Origin: JAZDOK01 sp043798715
GTDB lineage: Bacteria > Vulcanimicrobiota > JAZDOK01
DNA length: 64,000 nt
Direction: 5' to 3'
Assembly (NCBI GenBank): GCA_043798715.1
Contig: JAZDOK010000095.1
Span: 1 to 64,000 of the forward strand
The position numbers and the translations under genes were made by a program. Below the pieces are notes generated by a model that was not told the origin of the DNA, did no database searches, and was given only the letters and a program-made list of their open reading frames with translations. The first letter of the stretch is position 1. Every line of letters starts with the position of its first letter. Shown here piece after piece: positions 32,966 to 41,686 of the stretch.

Positions 32966-33754
32966 CTAAAACCGGTAGAGCAGATTGAATCCCCAGCCGT
33001 CCACGTCCACTTTCAGGGGGAGATTGCTTTTGCCCTCGATGTTGTCTTTTGTATAGACCACCTGGGCGGACAGGTGGGATATAAGCTGCTGGGTCAGGCC
33101 CAGGTTGGTCTGGGTGTGAGCCAGGGTGAAATCCGGCTGCCCCTGCAGAGTCGGGAACCATATCGCGTTAACAAAAAACGAGGTGCTTTTCCCAAGGGCC
33201 AGGTTCGCGTTTAACCCACCGCCCCACCCCGAGGCGTCATAATTTTTTCTTCTCACGTAATCCTTGACATTCTCGAAACCAAGCAAGAGTGACAGGCTGT
33301 TCTTCCCTCTCCTATAGAGGCTGTAATTTATAGATGGCTGAAAAATTTGCATGTCAAGATCGGTGCAGATGGTGTTTTTGTAGTAGAGGCCGATCCCCCA
33401 TCTCCGGCTCACGTTCACCAGCGCCTGAGCGGAGGTGCTGGTGTATTTAAAGGCGCCATCCCCGGCCGAAAAGGTTTTGGCCTCTATGAAACTCTGGTGC
33501 ATAAAGGTATATTTGGCCCGGTAGTAGAGGTCATTCAGTTTATGGCTGCTTACAAACCTGTTGAAAGTAGCCAGGTACTGATAGTTATAGTAACCTGCAC
33601 CCAGAGTCAAATCCCCCAGCATTATTTGAGCACCGCCCCCCTGATGACTCGACGATGATTTCACAGACGCACCGGCTCCATCGGCATAGGCCGCACCGGT
33701 GAAGAGCATTAAACTTATTAACAAGACAATCCAGATCTTAAAAATTCGATTCAT
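32966..33754 (-). CDS. Predicted outer-membrane beta-barrel protein
   Basis: A 262-residue protein with a signal peptide (IFKIWIVLLISLMLFTGAAYA) followed by about a dozen amphipathic strands (LTLGAGYYNYQYLATFNRF, GIGLYYKNTICTDLDM, YSLYRRGKNSLSLLLGF). It ends in the aromatic FNLLYRF, the usual BAM targeting end of outer-membrane barrels. No family could be named. The barrel type is evidence that the cell has an outer membrane. A very purine-rich ribosome site (AGGGGGGTGGG) precedes the ATG. Confidence 0.65.
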   Translation of the reverse strand: MNRIFKIWIVLLISLMLFTGAAYADGAGASVKSSSSHQGGGAQIMLGDLTLGAGYYNYQYLATFNRFVSSHKLNDLYYRAKYTFMHQSFIEAKTFSAGDGAFKYTSTSAQALVNVSRRWGIGLYYKNTICTDLDMQIFQPSINYSLYRRGKNSLSLLLGFENVKDYVRRKNYDASGWGGGLNANLALGKSTSFFVNAIWFPTLQGQPDFTLAHTQTNLGLTQQLISHLSAQVVYTKDNIEGKSNLPLKVDVDGWGFNLLYRF

Positions 33755-33849
33755 GAACCCACCCCCCTGTTTAAAAAATTCGCTATAGAGAGGCGAAGTC
33801 CTTGAAGTCTTAACTTGCGTTTAAGTAATTTTAGGGTTAAACTTACGGC

Positions 33850-34116
33850 GTGAACGTCGAAGAAAAACAGGCCCTTATCGAAAAGCTGGCCCGGGCGGTC
33901 GTGAGACGCAGAATGACCACCCCGGCCATTTTATTCCTGGAATCGGTAAAACCACTGAGTTTCGTCGGAAACCAGGTCCTGCTGGCCCTGGACCCCATTA
34001 TCAAGATTTTCGCCACCATCGAGGACTACGGCCAGATCGCCGCCCTGCTGGAAGACCGCGAAAACATCGAGACGCTCATCCTCAAGATAGAGAGAATGGA
34101 AAGCGAACACGAATAA
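33850..34116 (+). CDS. Conserved-looking small hypothetical protein
   Basis: An 88-residue protein with a GTG start. It is helical and amphipathic (KQALIEKLARAVVRRRMTTP). A moderately hydrophobic stretch, AILFLESVKPLSFVGNQVLLALDPIIKIF, could be peripheral to the membrane. It ends in an acidic helix. There is no strong Shine-Dalgarno sequence. No function was recognised. It diverges from the barrel gene and converges on the next one. Confidence 0.55.
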   Translation: MNVEEKQALIEKLARAVVRRRMTTPAILFLESVKPLSFVGNQVLLALDPIIKIFATIEDYGQIAALLEDRENIETLILKIERMESEHE

Positions 34117-34129
34117 GAAATCTCTTATT
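34112..34129. terminator. Possible weak bidirectional terminator
   Basis: AATAAGA (34112-34118), loop AATC, TCTTATT (34123-34129), lying between convergent genes. The stem is perfect but short and AT-rich. Confidence 0.35.
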
Positions 34130-34172
34130 TGTCCGCGTATTTCGCATTGCCCTGGATGAATTTACGGATATT

Positions 34173-35354
34173 CTAATCCGGTTGTTCTATGGTTCCTAAT
34201 TGCTTGACCTGGTCGTCTTCAATGAAATAAACGCTCTTGCCGCTGCCAAAGTAAACTTTACTGCCATCAGTGCCCAGGCTCTCAACGAGGCGGTTGCCGA
34301 GGTCCTTGATGCCGGTCCCGGTTGTTCCGTCAGTAGACAGAATGATAGAACCGATGAGGACATAGACCTTCACTCCCTGGCTGCAGATTATTTTGATATT
34401 TCCCTCGCTGAAGGTGTAATAGGTACCGGCGGATTCCCCGTCGGTCCAGAAAACCGAGTTCCCTATGGCGGCAAAAACCCGGCGGCCGTCCCCGGGGGAG
34501 ATTGAGGTGATCGCGCCCTCCCCGAAGGTGTAATAGGTACCGGCGGACGCTCCATCCGACCATAGAACGGAATTGCCGATAGCGGCAAAAACCTTTTCAT
34601 TATTGGCGGCGAGAGCCTTGATATTTCCCTCGCTGAAGGTATAGTATTTCTTCGTGTAGTTGCCCTCCGAGACGTAGACGGTATTATTCACTGCCAGAAA
34701 GATTTTTTCTCCCGCTGAGGCCATCGCCGATACGGAACCGTATTTCAAGATGTTACGCAGCGAGGGGCTCCCTTGATCGAAATTGTAAATCATACCGTTT
34801 TTCAACACATAGAAATGACCATCGGATGAAGCGATGAGGAGTGGCAGCGAAATCGCGTTCTGAGTGGCAGGGGTTGGGGTTACGGCCGGAATGGCCGGAA
34901 CATCCGGAGCGGCTGAAACGGCTGGCTTTACTGGCTTCAGCAACGCAGAGATTTTCCCTGATATTTCATCCGCGGCGGAATCGGGATCCTGGATTTTTTT
35001 ACATGAATAGAGCATTTTGACCGGGGTTGCTATTTTTCCGACTTTTTTCAGGCTTACCACTCCGGCAAATAGAACGTCCTTATAGGTTATTCCCAGATTC
35101 TTACTGCAGAAATTTCTTTCATTGAGAACGTTAACATGGTAGGTATATATTGGGAGAGATAATTTCTTTTTCTTCAGTTCTTTCTGCAGTTCAATAAAAC
35201 GCTGGCGAATGATTTCCTCATTCTGAGACACATCCTTATTGAGGCTGTTTCCCACGATCACGAGACCGGTATTGGAAAGGTCGGCAGCATAGGCAAACTG
35301 CAGGACCAATACCGAACAAACCAGGAAGAACAGAATCCGAAGCGCCGTTTTCAT
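34173..35354 (-). CDS. Exported protein with C-terminal beta-propeller-like repeats
   Basis: A 393-residue protein with a signal peptide (TALRILFFLVCSVLVLQFAYA). Residues about 25-150 are an unknown domain with two or three cysteines. A Pro/Ala-rich linker (AAPDVPAIPAVTPTP) leads to about six blade-like repeats of the form KVFAAIGNSVLWSDG then AGTYYTFGEGAI. Three of these are nearly identical also at DNA level (around 34395-34645), which points to recent duplication. A propeller or a stacked-strand surface protein is plausible. The ligand is unknown. Confidence 0.55.
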   Translation of the reverse strand: MKTALRILFFLVCSVLVLQFAYAADLSNTGLVIVGNSLNKDVSQNEEIIRQRFIELQKELKKKKLSLPIYTYHVNVLNERNFCSKNLGITYKDVLFAGVVSLKKVGKIATPVKMLYSCKKIQDPDSAADEISGKISALLKPVKPAVSAAPDVPAIPAVTPTPATQNAISLPLLIASSDGHFYVLKNGMIYNFDQGSPSLRNILKYGSVSAMASAGEKIFLAVNNTVYVSEGNYTKKYYTFSEGNIKALAANNEKVFAAIGNSVLWSDGASAGTYYTFGEGAITSISPGDGRRVFAAIGNSVFWTDGESAGTYYTFSEGNIKIICSQGVKVYVLIGSIILSTDGTTGTGIKDLGNRLVESLGTDGSKVYFGSGKSVYFIEDDQVKQLGTIEQPD

Positions 35355-35547
35355 AATTATTACCTCCCGCCACTTTATGACAAGTTGTTTTTCCAGAAAC
35401 GAATTTCATAATCCTGCCGGTTCGATAAAGAACCCTCCTCGATGAAATGTTCCCACCGCTCCGGACATATCAGCCAGGACGAAGTTTTCGGCAGGATTTG
35501 CGGCCTTCCGCGTCTAAATTTATCTCTGCCGAAGGAGTGACGAGCAG

Positions 35548-36681
35548 ATGATTCCAAGCAAGAATTTCGACAAACTCACCGAAGAAGATCTCTACGAGCT
35601 CATCGATCAGCAGATGGCCGAGGGCTTTCTGCTGGAGTACAAAAGGGATTTCCCCAAGACCAATGTGAAACTGGCCAAGGGCATCGCCTCCTTCGCCAAC
35701 ACCTACGGCGGCCATATTTTTCTGGGCGTCGAGGCCGATAAAGTCCAGAATAAACCGGTGGAGATCGTCGGCATTGCCCTTGAAAACGGGCTCAAGGAGA
35801 AGGTCAAAAACATCATCCGGGATTACATCCAGCCTCTCCCCCTCTTCCGAACCCGCCTCATCCCCCTCTCCAGGATGCCGGGACGCGGGGTCCTGGTCAT
35901 CCACATCCCGGAAAGCTCCATCACCCCTCATTTCGTCAGGGGCCAGATCTACATCCGAACGGCTGAATCCGCCGAACCCATCCCCCTCTCCGAGCGCTTC
36001 GCCATCGAAAAGCTCATTGAAAAGCAGAAAGACGCCAAGGAGACCGTCCGGGCCTGGCTGGCCCAGCGGGACAACGGCCTCCACGCCCCCGAGATGGAAC
36101 ATGCCTACTGGCTCTCCTTCATCTGTTCGCCGACGGTGGTCAACGAGGCGCTGATCCCGGTTTTTAAGGAAAATTTCTGGGACTTCCTGAGGAAGGCGGC
36201 CACTCCGCTGGTGGGAGGCGTTGACGAAATCACGCAGAACAGCTTTCTCCGCTTCGTGGATAAAAAAACGCCCCGCAACCTCCCCACGGAATTTCTGGAA
36301 GTCTGCACCAACGGCCTGGTGGAATACGCGGTCGAGGGCAGCAAGGCGGAGGCCAGAAAGAGCCTCTCCAAGGCCTGGGTCAACGGGAAGCTGATTAAAT
36401 TTTTAAGAACGGTCCGGGAGATTTACCTCCACCCCGCTGTTGATTACTACGGGGAGCTCCGGCTGGTCATCGCCCTTAACCGCATCAAGGGCGTCCACTA
36501 TGTCATTCATGAGCCGCTGAACGGCTCTTTCGTCGAAAACTCCCAGGCCTACCAGAAAATATTTCTTCTGATCAAGCGGGAGATCGACGTCCCCTCCATC
36601 GAGAACAACGCCGACGAGATAATGGACTCCATCAACCGGGAAATTTACCGGAGCTTCGGGGTCAAAGTCTTTGAGAAATAG
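35548..36681 (+). CDS. AlbA_2 (Schlafen-type) domain protein
   Basis: A 377-residue protein. Residues about 20-155 match the AlbA_2 putative nucleic-acid-binding domain: FLLEYKRDFPKTNVKLAKGIASFANTYGGHIFLGVE with the E-x-K, then LVIHIPESSITPHFVRGQIYIRT. The rest is an unrecognised helical C-terminal part. AAGGAG lies upstream of the ATG. AlbA_2 proteins are often regulators or defence components. The next gene starts 15 bases later, so it may be the first gene of the GlmL/radical SAM operon. Confidence 0.75.
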   Translation: MIPSKNFDKLTEEDLYELIDQQMAEGFLLEYKRDFPKTNVKLAKGIASFANTYGGHIFLGVEADKVQNKPVEIVGIALENGLKEKVKNIIRDYIQPLPLFRTRLIPLSRMPGRGVLVIHIPESSITPHFVRGQIYIRTAESAEPIPLSERFAIEKLIEKQKDAKETVRAWLAQRDNGLHAPEMEHAYWLSFICSPTVVNEALIPVFKENFWDFLRKAATPLVGGVDEITQNSFLRFVDKKTPRNLPTEFLEVCTNGLVEYAVEGSKAEARKSLSKAWVNGKLIKFLRTVREIYLHPAVDYYGELRLVIALNRIKGVHYVIHEPLNGSFVENSQAYQKIFLLIKREIDVPSIENNADEIMDSINREIYRSFGVKVFEK

Positions 36682-36696
36682 TTTCGTCACCGGCGC

Positions 36697-38493
36697 ATGA
36701 AGAACAAAGAAGAAATTTCCAGCATCCTGGCCACGGACTGCGGAAGCACCACCACCAAGGCCATCTTAATTGAGAAAAGGGGCGGGGAATTCCGCCTGGT
36801 GGTGCGCGGAGAGGCGCCGACCACGGTTGAGGCCCCGGTGGAGGATGTGACCCGCGGGGTCATAAACGCGGTAACGGAAGTCCAGGAGCTGGCCGGACGC
36901 CCGCTTCTTTCAGGCGACCGCCTCATCAAGCCGCGCCGTGAGAACCAGGGGGTGGATGCCTACCTGTCCACCAGTTCCGCCGGAGGGGGCCTCCAGATGC
37001 TGGTGGGCGGGGTGGTCCGCGAGATGACCGCCGCCTCTGCCCAGCGGGCGGCCCTCGGCGCCGGGGCCGTAGTAATTGACGTCATCGCCTCAAATGACCG
37101 CCGCCTGCCCCATGAGAAAATAGAGAGAATCCGCGCGCTTCGTCCCGATATGTTCCTGCTCTCGGGCGGAGTGGACGGGGGAACGGTCACGCACGTGGTG
37201 GAAATAGCGGAGCTCATCGCGGCGGCCGATCCGGCTCCCCGCCTGGGCGCCAGCTACCGCCTCCCGGTAATCTACGCCGGAAACATTCTGGCCCGGGATG
37301 CCGTGCAGGACATCCTGGGAGGGAGAACCTCGCTCGTCATCACCGAAAATATCCGGCCGGTGCTGGAGCGCGAGAACCTGGGACCGGCCCGCCAGGAAAT
37401 TCAAAAGCTCTTTCTCGAACACGTCATGGCCCATGCTCCCGGCTACCGCACGCTCATGGAGTGGACCGATGCCGACATCATGCCCACCCCGGCCGCGGTC
37501 GGCCTCATCATGCAGAAGATTGCGGAAAAATACGGAATAAACGTGCTCGGAGTGGACATCGGGGGGGCGACCACCGATGTATTCTCCGTCTTTGGGGGCC
37601 GCTTCAACCGCACCGTAAGCGCCAATTACGGCATGAGTTACAGCATCTCCAATGTCTTTGCCGATGCGACTCTTCCGGGAATCAGGCGCTGGCTGCCTTT
37701 TGAGGCCGATGAAAAGACCCTGAGGAACCGGGTAAAAAACAAGATGATCCGCCCCACCACCATCCCCCAGACCCTGGAGGACCTGATGCTGGAGCAGGCC
37801 ATAGCGCGGGAGGCCCTCCGCCTGTCCTTCATCCAGCACATGGAGCTGGCCACTGAATTGACGGGCGTTCAGCAGGAGCGCACCATCGCGGACACCTTCG
37901 ATCAATCGGAGAGCGGAAAGGCACTGGTCAGCCTGATGACGCTCGACATGCTCATCGGGAGCGGGGGCGTCCTGTCCCATGCCCCGGACAGGAAGCAGGC
38001 AGCCCTGATGATGATGGACGCCTTTCTCCCCGAGGGGGTGACGCAACTGGCGGTGGATTCCATATTCATGATGCCCCAGCTCGGTGTGCTCTCTCAGATT
38101 CACCCGGAGGCGGCCACCCAGGTCTTTGAGAAGGACTGCCTCATCCTGCTGGGCACCTGCATCGCGCCCGTGGGGGCCATAAAAGAAGGCCGGAAGGCGC
38201 TCACCGCCTCTTTCGTATTTTCCGACGGAAAGCTATTGGAGGCGGAGGTCCTCTCCGGAGACATCATGGTCGTTCCGCTGGCCGAAAACGAGACGGCGAA
38301 AGTCGTGCTGGAGCCGGCCCGCGGCCTTAACCTCGGCGCCGGAAAAGGACAGAAGCTGGAGGCGACCGTCCGGGGCGGCGTGGCGGGGATAATCCTGGAT
38401 TGCCGGGGGAGGCGCCCCTTCCCGCTTGCTGAAAACCCCGCCTCTCACAGCGAAAAAATCATGGCCTGGAACAAGGCCCTGGGGGTATTTTAA
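36697..38493 (+). CDS. GlmL/MutL-family ASKHA ATPase
   Basis: A 598-residue protein of the family of methylaspartate mutase accessory protein GlmL. It opens with ATDCGSTTTKAILIEKRGGE (phosphate-1 loop) and has LLSGGVDGGTVTHVVE and VDIGGATTDVFSVF (phosphate-2 loop). In clostridia GlmL is encoded between the two glutamate mutase subunits and is thought to reactivate the B12 enzyme. No mutase S or E subunit is present here. It is followed at 1 base by a barrel-sandwich protein and then a radical SAM gene. Its client is therefore unknown, and a reactivase for another radical or B12 enzyme is a fair guess. Confidence 0.85.
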   Translation: MKNKEEISSILATDCGSTTTKAILIEKRGGEFRLVVRGEAPTTVEAPVEDVTRGVINAVTEVQELAGRPLLSGDRLIKPRRENQGVDAYLSTSSAGGGLQMLVGGVVREMTAASAQRAALGAGAVVIDVIASNDRRLPHEKIERIRALRPDMFLLSGGVDGGTVTHVVEIAELIAAADPAPRLGASYRLPVIYAGNILARDAVQDILGGRTSLVITENIRPVLERENLGPARQEIQKLFLEHVMAHAPGYRTLMEWTDADIMPTPAAVGLIMQKIAEKYGINVLGVDIGGATTDVFSVFGGRFNRTVSANYGMSYSISNVFADATLPGIRRWLPFEADEKTLRNRVKNKMIRPTTIPQTLEDLMLEQAIAREALRLSFIQHMELATELTGVQQERTIADTFDQSESGKALVSLMTLDMLIGSGGVLSHAPDRKQAALMMMDAFLPEGVTQLAVDSIFMMPQLGVLSQIHPEAATQVFEKDCLILLGTCIAPVGAIKEGRKALTASFVFSDGKLLEAEVLSGDIMVVPLAENETAKVVLEPARGLNLGAGKGQKLEATVRGGVAGIILDCRGRRPFPLAENPASHSEKIMAWNKALGVF

Positions 38494-38494
38494 G

Positions 38495-39619
38495 ATGGCG
38501 CACGCCTATACTCCCGGCCTTCGCATTTCGGAGAACAGCCTTTTTAAAAAAGAACGCCGCCTTCCCCTCAAGGGCGAAGTGCTGGTTTCCTCCGGCGATC
38601 ATGTCGCCTGGGATACCGTCGTGGCCAGGACGCACCTTCCCGGCAGCGCGGAACTCGTAAATATCGCTAACAAGCTGGGGGTGGACCCGGAAGAGGTCCC
38701 ATCACGCATGCTGAAAGAAAAAGGAGCGGCGGTGCAAAAAGGCGAGGAGCTGGCCCGCTCGCGGGGCCTCTTCGGTCTTTTTTCCTCCTCCGTCGCCTCT
38801 CCGGCCTCCGGTACGATTGAGTCCATATCCACGCTGACCGGACAGGTGATCATCCGCCTGCCCTCCGTCCCGGTGGAGGTCCTGGCCTACGTGGACGGCG
38901 TCGTCGAGCGGGTGCTTCCGGATGAGGGCGTGGTGCTTCGCTCCTTCGGCGCCTTTATCCAGGGCATCTTCGGGATCGGCGGCGAGAGGAGCGGAGAGCT
39001 TCTCATAGCGGTCCCCGACCCGGGAGCGCTTCTGGATGCCGCGAGGATTCTCCCCTCCCACCGCGGGAAAGTTCTGGTGGGAGGCTCCCGGGTCACGCGT
39101 GAGGCCGTTCAGGCCGCCATCCAGGCCGGGGTGTGCGGCATCATCTCCGGCGGAATAGACGACCTGGATCTGAAAGCTCTTCTGGGATACGATATGGGCG
39201 TGGCGGTGACCGGCTCCGAAAAAATCGGCCTGACCCTCATCATAACGGAGGGCTTCGGCGAAATCCGCATGGCGGAACGGACCTTCTCCCTCCTGAAAAA
39301 ATATGAAGGTCGGCGAGCCTCCATCAACGGGGCCACGCAGATTCGGGCCGGAGTCATCCGCCCCGAGGTTCTCATCTCTTCTCCGGATGCAGCCGGGCTT
39401 TCCGGGGAGGCAAATGAAGATGCCGGCGGCATTGCCGTCGGAAGCCCGGTCCGCATCATCCGCGAACCATGGTTCGGAATACTGGCGAAGGTTTCAGCCC
39501 TTCCCTCCGAGCTTCAGCAGATAACGACCGGGGCCCGGGTGCGGGTTCTGGAGGTTGAGCTTCCCGATGGAAGACGCCTCACCCTGCCCCGCGCTAACAT
39601 CGAGAGGATTGAAGGATGA
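38495..39619 (+). CDS. Barrel-sandwich / KOW-like protein of the GlmL operon
   Basis: A 374-residue protein. The ATG at 38495 immediately follows the GlmL stop; the longer open frame into GlmL is unlikely to be used. Residues about 15-130 resemble a biotinyl-lipoyl or RnfC-type sandwich (LKGEVLVSSGDHVAWDTVVART, SPASGTIESISTLTGQVIIR). The middle (about 180-290) is an alpha/beta part (KVLVGGSRVTREAVQAAIQA, ICGIISGG-like VCGIISGGIDDLDL). The C-terminus is a KOW-like beta-barrel (GSPVRIIREPWFGILAKVSA). No lipoylation MKM or GDK lysine is evident. The stop overlaps the next start (ATGA). Function unknown. Confidence 0.65.
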   Translation: MAHAYTPGLRISENSLFKKERRLPLKGEVLVSSGDHVAWDTVVARTHLPGSAELVNIANKLGVDPEEVPSRMLKEKGAAVQKGEELARSRGLFGLFSSSVASPASGTIESISTLTGQVIIRLPSVPVEVLAYVDGVVERVLPDEGVVLRSFGAFIQGIFGIGGERSGELLIAVPDPGALLDAARILPSHRGKVLVGGSRVTREAVQAAIQAGVCGIISGGIDDLDLKALLGYDMGVAVTGSEKIGLTLIITEGFGEIRMAERTFSLLKKYEGRRASINGATQIRAGVIRPEVLISSPDAAGLSGEANEDAGGIAVGSPVRIIREPWFGILAKVSALPSELQQITTGARVRVLEVELPDGRRLTLPRANIERIEG

Positions 39620-40845
39620 TACGCCTGAGCGCCCCCCTCATTTACTCCCTGGAGATCACGGCGGCCTGCGACTCTCTTTGTCCAGGCTGCGGAAACGTCT
39701 TTGAGCGAACTGACAAGGAGGAACTCTCCCTTGGGCAATGGGAAACCGTCATCGGAAAAATACGCCCCTTCGCCGGAGAAGTGCGGGTCACGGGAGGCGA
39801 GCCGACGCTCCACCCTAAATTTTTCGAGATTCTGACTCTACTTGAGGAGGCCGCCCTCCCCTTCCATGTTTTCACCAACGGACGCTGGCAAAATACTGAG
39901 GAACTTGTGTCGCGTCTTAAAGGATTCCGCCGCCTGGGATCGGTTCTCCTCTCCCTTCACGGCGCCAGATGGGAGACCCACAACGTATTTTCCGTAAACA
40001 CCACCCCCGAAATCTTCGAGCGCATCAAGGGAAATATTTCGGCTCTCAAGCAGGCCGGAATCCCGGTCAATACCAACACGGTCATGGGGGCCTTCAACCT
40101 TCAGGAACTGGAAGAGATCTCCACTTTATCCCATGCTCTGGGAGCTGATAACGCCGCCTTTTCCCGATATATCGGGCCGCCCTCGGCGGCGCTGGGTTTC
40201 AGCGATGAGGCGCTTAAAAGCGCGCTGGGCCGCCTGGAGAACCTGCAAAAAAGAGGCCTTCCGGTCATTCTTGGAAACTGTATCCCCAACTGCTTTTATC
40301 CCTCGAATGCCTCCGGCTGCCTGGCCGGAATCTCCTTCTGTACGATCGATCCCTTCGGAAATCTCAGGCCCTGCAACCACGCTCCGGGCTGCTACGGCAA
40401 TCTTCTGAAGGAGAACATCCGGAAAATCTGGAACGGTCCGCAGATGCAGGCTTGGGCTGAACATCTGCCGGAAGAGTGCGAAGCCTGCGTATTAATATCA
40501 ATTTGCCCCGGCGGCTGCCGGGCGGCCCGGGAATTGCTTTCCGCCGCCAAGGATCCCCTGGTCACCGGCGCCATAACGGCCTCAGAAAGGGGCCCCGAAA
40601 AGCCCCATCAGATCACCCTCGATGAAAGCCTCCGTCCCGTTCCCCACTACACCATGCGCCGGGAGCCCTTCGGCCTGGCCCTTATCTCCGGTAATAGTTT
40701 TCTTCCCGTTGACGCCGGTGCCAAACAAATTCTTAAAAAAATTGATGGGAAAACACCCTTGCGGGAATTCGAAAAAATGTTCGGAGAAGAAGGCCTCGTC
40801 TTCATCTGCCGCCTGGCCCAGAAAGGATTCGTCGAGCTGCGTTAA
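39616..40845 (+). CDS. Radical SAM / SPASM protein with PqqD-like C-terminus
   Basis: A 409-residue enzyme. Cys18-x3-Cys22-x2-Cys25 (CDSLCPGC) binds the SAM [4Fe-4S] cluster. VTGGEPTLHP is the GGEP SAM-binding motif. The SPASM region holds CNHAPGC and CEACVLISICPGGC for auxiliary clusters. The last 60 residues (SFLPVDAGAKQILKKIDGKTPLREF) resemble PqqD/RRE peptide-binding domains. That architecture is typical of enzymes modifying ribosomal peptides. No precursor peptide was found within the adjacent bases. It overlaps the barrel-sandwich gene by 4 bases, so the three genes form one unit. Confidence 0.85.
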   Translation: MIRLSAPLIYSLEITAACDSLCPGCGNVFERTDKEELSLGQWETVIGKIRPFAGEVRVTGGEPTLHPKFFEILTLLEEAALPFHVFTNGRWQNTEELVSRLKGFRRLGSVLLSLHGARWETHNVFSVNTTPEIFERIKGNISALKQAGIPVNTNTVMGAFNLQELEEISTLSHALGADNAAFSRYIGPPSAALGFSDEALKSALGRLENLQKRGLPVILGNCIPNCFYPSNASGCLAGISFCTIDPFGNLRPCNHAPGCYGNLLKENIRKIWNGPQMQAWAEHLPEECEACVLISICPGGCRAARELLSAAKDPLVTGAITASERGPEKPHQITLDESLRPVPHYTMRREPFGLALISGNSFLPVDAGAKQILKKIDGKTPLREFEKMFGEEGLVFICRLAQKGFVELR

Positions 40846-40847
40846 AG

Positions 40848-40911
40848 GTTGAACGGTGCGGGGCAGCGGCGCGAGCGACAGCCAGCGTCCGCCTGCAGCC
40901 GCTGGTTATGC
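40848..40911 (-). repeat. attC-like imperfect hairpin at the left edge of the accessory island
   Basis: Read on the minus strand the 64 bases run from GCATAAC to GTTCAAC. The two halves pair imperfectly: AAC/GTT, GCGG/CCGC, GCAG/CTGC, CGG/CCG and CGC/GCG. Single extra G and A bases sit on one arm and a loop of about 12 bases lies between. The first TAA is the stop codon of the HEPN-like gene, as is common for cassettes. This is the shape of an integron attC site with extrahelical bases. The R boxes are not consensus and no integrase is visible. Confidence 0.45.
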
Positions 40912-41679
40912 GTGTGACATATACCAATTAATATCATCTATTTTCATCCCCAAGCAGGATGCCAAAGGAAATAATATACTTCTGGTCTCTTTAATTGCTG
41001 CATCCACTTCTCCTATTGATGGACGATATGCAAGTTTATGAACAACATTGTTTCTTAATTCACATATTTTTGTATTTTTGAGATTGATGAGTAGTTCTGA
41101 TAGATGTGCATCTTGTATGTTTCCAATCATGATGTCGGAAGGTGTAGTTGTTAATGAATTCAAGTCTTTTATTATTTTTTCTGCATCATCAAGGGATTTT
41201 GTAGGCTGATTAATTAATAATCGATTTAAGAAAATGTTTCGAAGTTTTACGAAAGGATAAGTCTTAATTTTCTCGTAGAGCTGTTTTGATAATTCATTCA
41301 TGTGATTGAGGCTGTCTTTTCCTTTTTTATGTTCAATGCTGAATGGTTTGTATAATAATTCGACTCGAAAATATAAACTAAAGAAAACCTCAAATGCTTG
41401 AGCTAAGTTCAATATGCAGTAAGAATATCGTTTTTCTTGTTTGAGATCACAGCAATCAAACACTAGCATTTGAAAGGCAGGATTTATTGAATCGCCATTA
41501 ATGTTAAATTCTTTGCCACAAATATCATTCAGGCATTTTACTTTCATGAATCCAATTGCTTCTGTTGTCTTAAGATCAGTAATCCGATTATAAATATTTT
41601 TATAGTCGCAGTCGGGGCACCAAGCGATAAAATTTTCATAGCTCGTTTCTTTCTTTTTTGCATAAAGAAGTTTGCTCAT
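40906..41679 (-). CDS. Zinc-ribbon plus HEPN-like protein
   Basis: A 257-residue, AT-rich, lysine- and asparagine-rich protein. It has four cysteines in two pairs near the N-terminus (CPDC at 21-24 and C-x4-C in KCLNDIC), which suggests a zinc ribbon. The C-terminal helical part contains RNNVVH (about residues 209-214), the R-x4-H motif of HEPN ribonucleases. There is no good ribosome site. Instead a 37-residue leader frame ends 8 bases before its ATG, so translation may be coupled. HEPN nucleases act in toxin and antiviral systems; activity here is inference. Confidence 0.6.
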   Translation of the reverse strand: MSKLLYAKKKETSYENFIAWCPDCDYKNIYNRITDLKTTEAIGFMKVKCLNDICGKEFNINGDSINPAFQMLVFDCCDLKQEKRYSYCILNLAQAFEVFFSLYFRVELLYKPFSIEHKKGKDSLNHMNELSKQLYEKIKTYPFVKLRNIFLNRLLINQPTKSLDDAEKIIKDLNSLTTTPSDIMIGNIQDAHLSELLINLKNTKICELRNNVVHKLAYRPSIGEVDAAIKETRSILFPLASCLGMKIDDINWYMSHA

Positions 41680-41686
41680 AGTTCAC

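Noticed and set aside
37090..38103. Open frame antisense to the GlmL-like gene (337 codons)
   Set aside because: Codon shadow of a GC-rich gene; His/Gln-rich translation with no motif or ribosome site.
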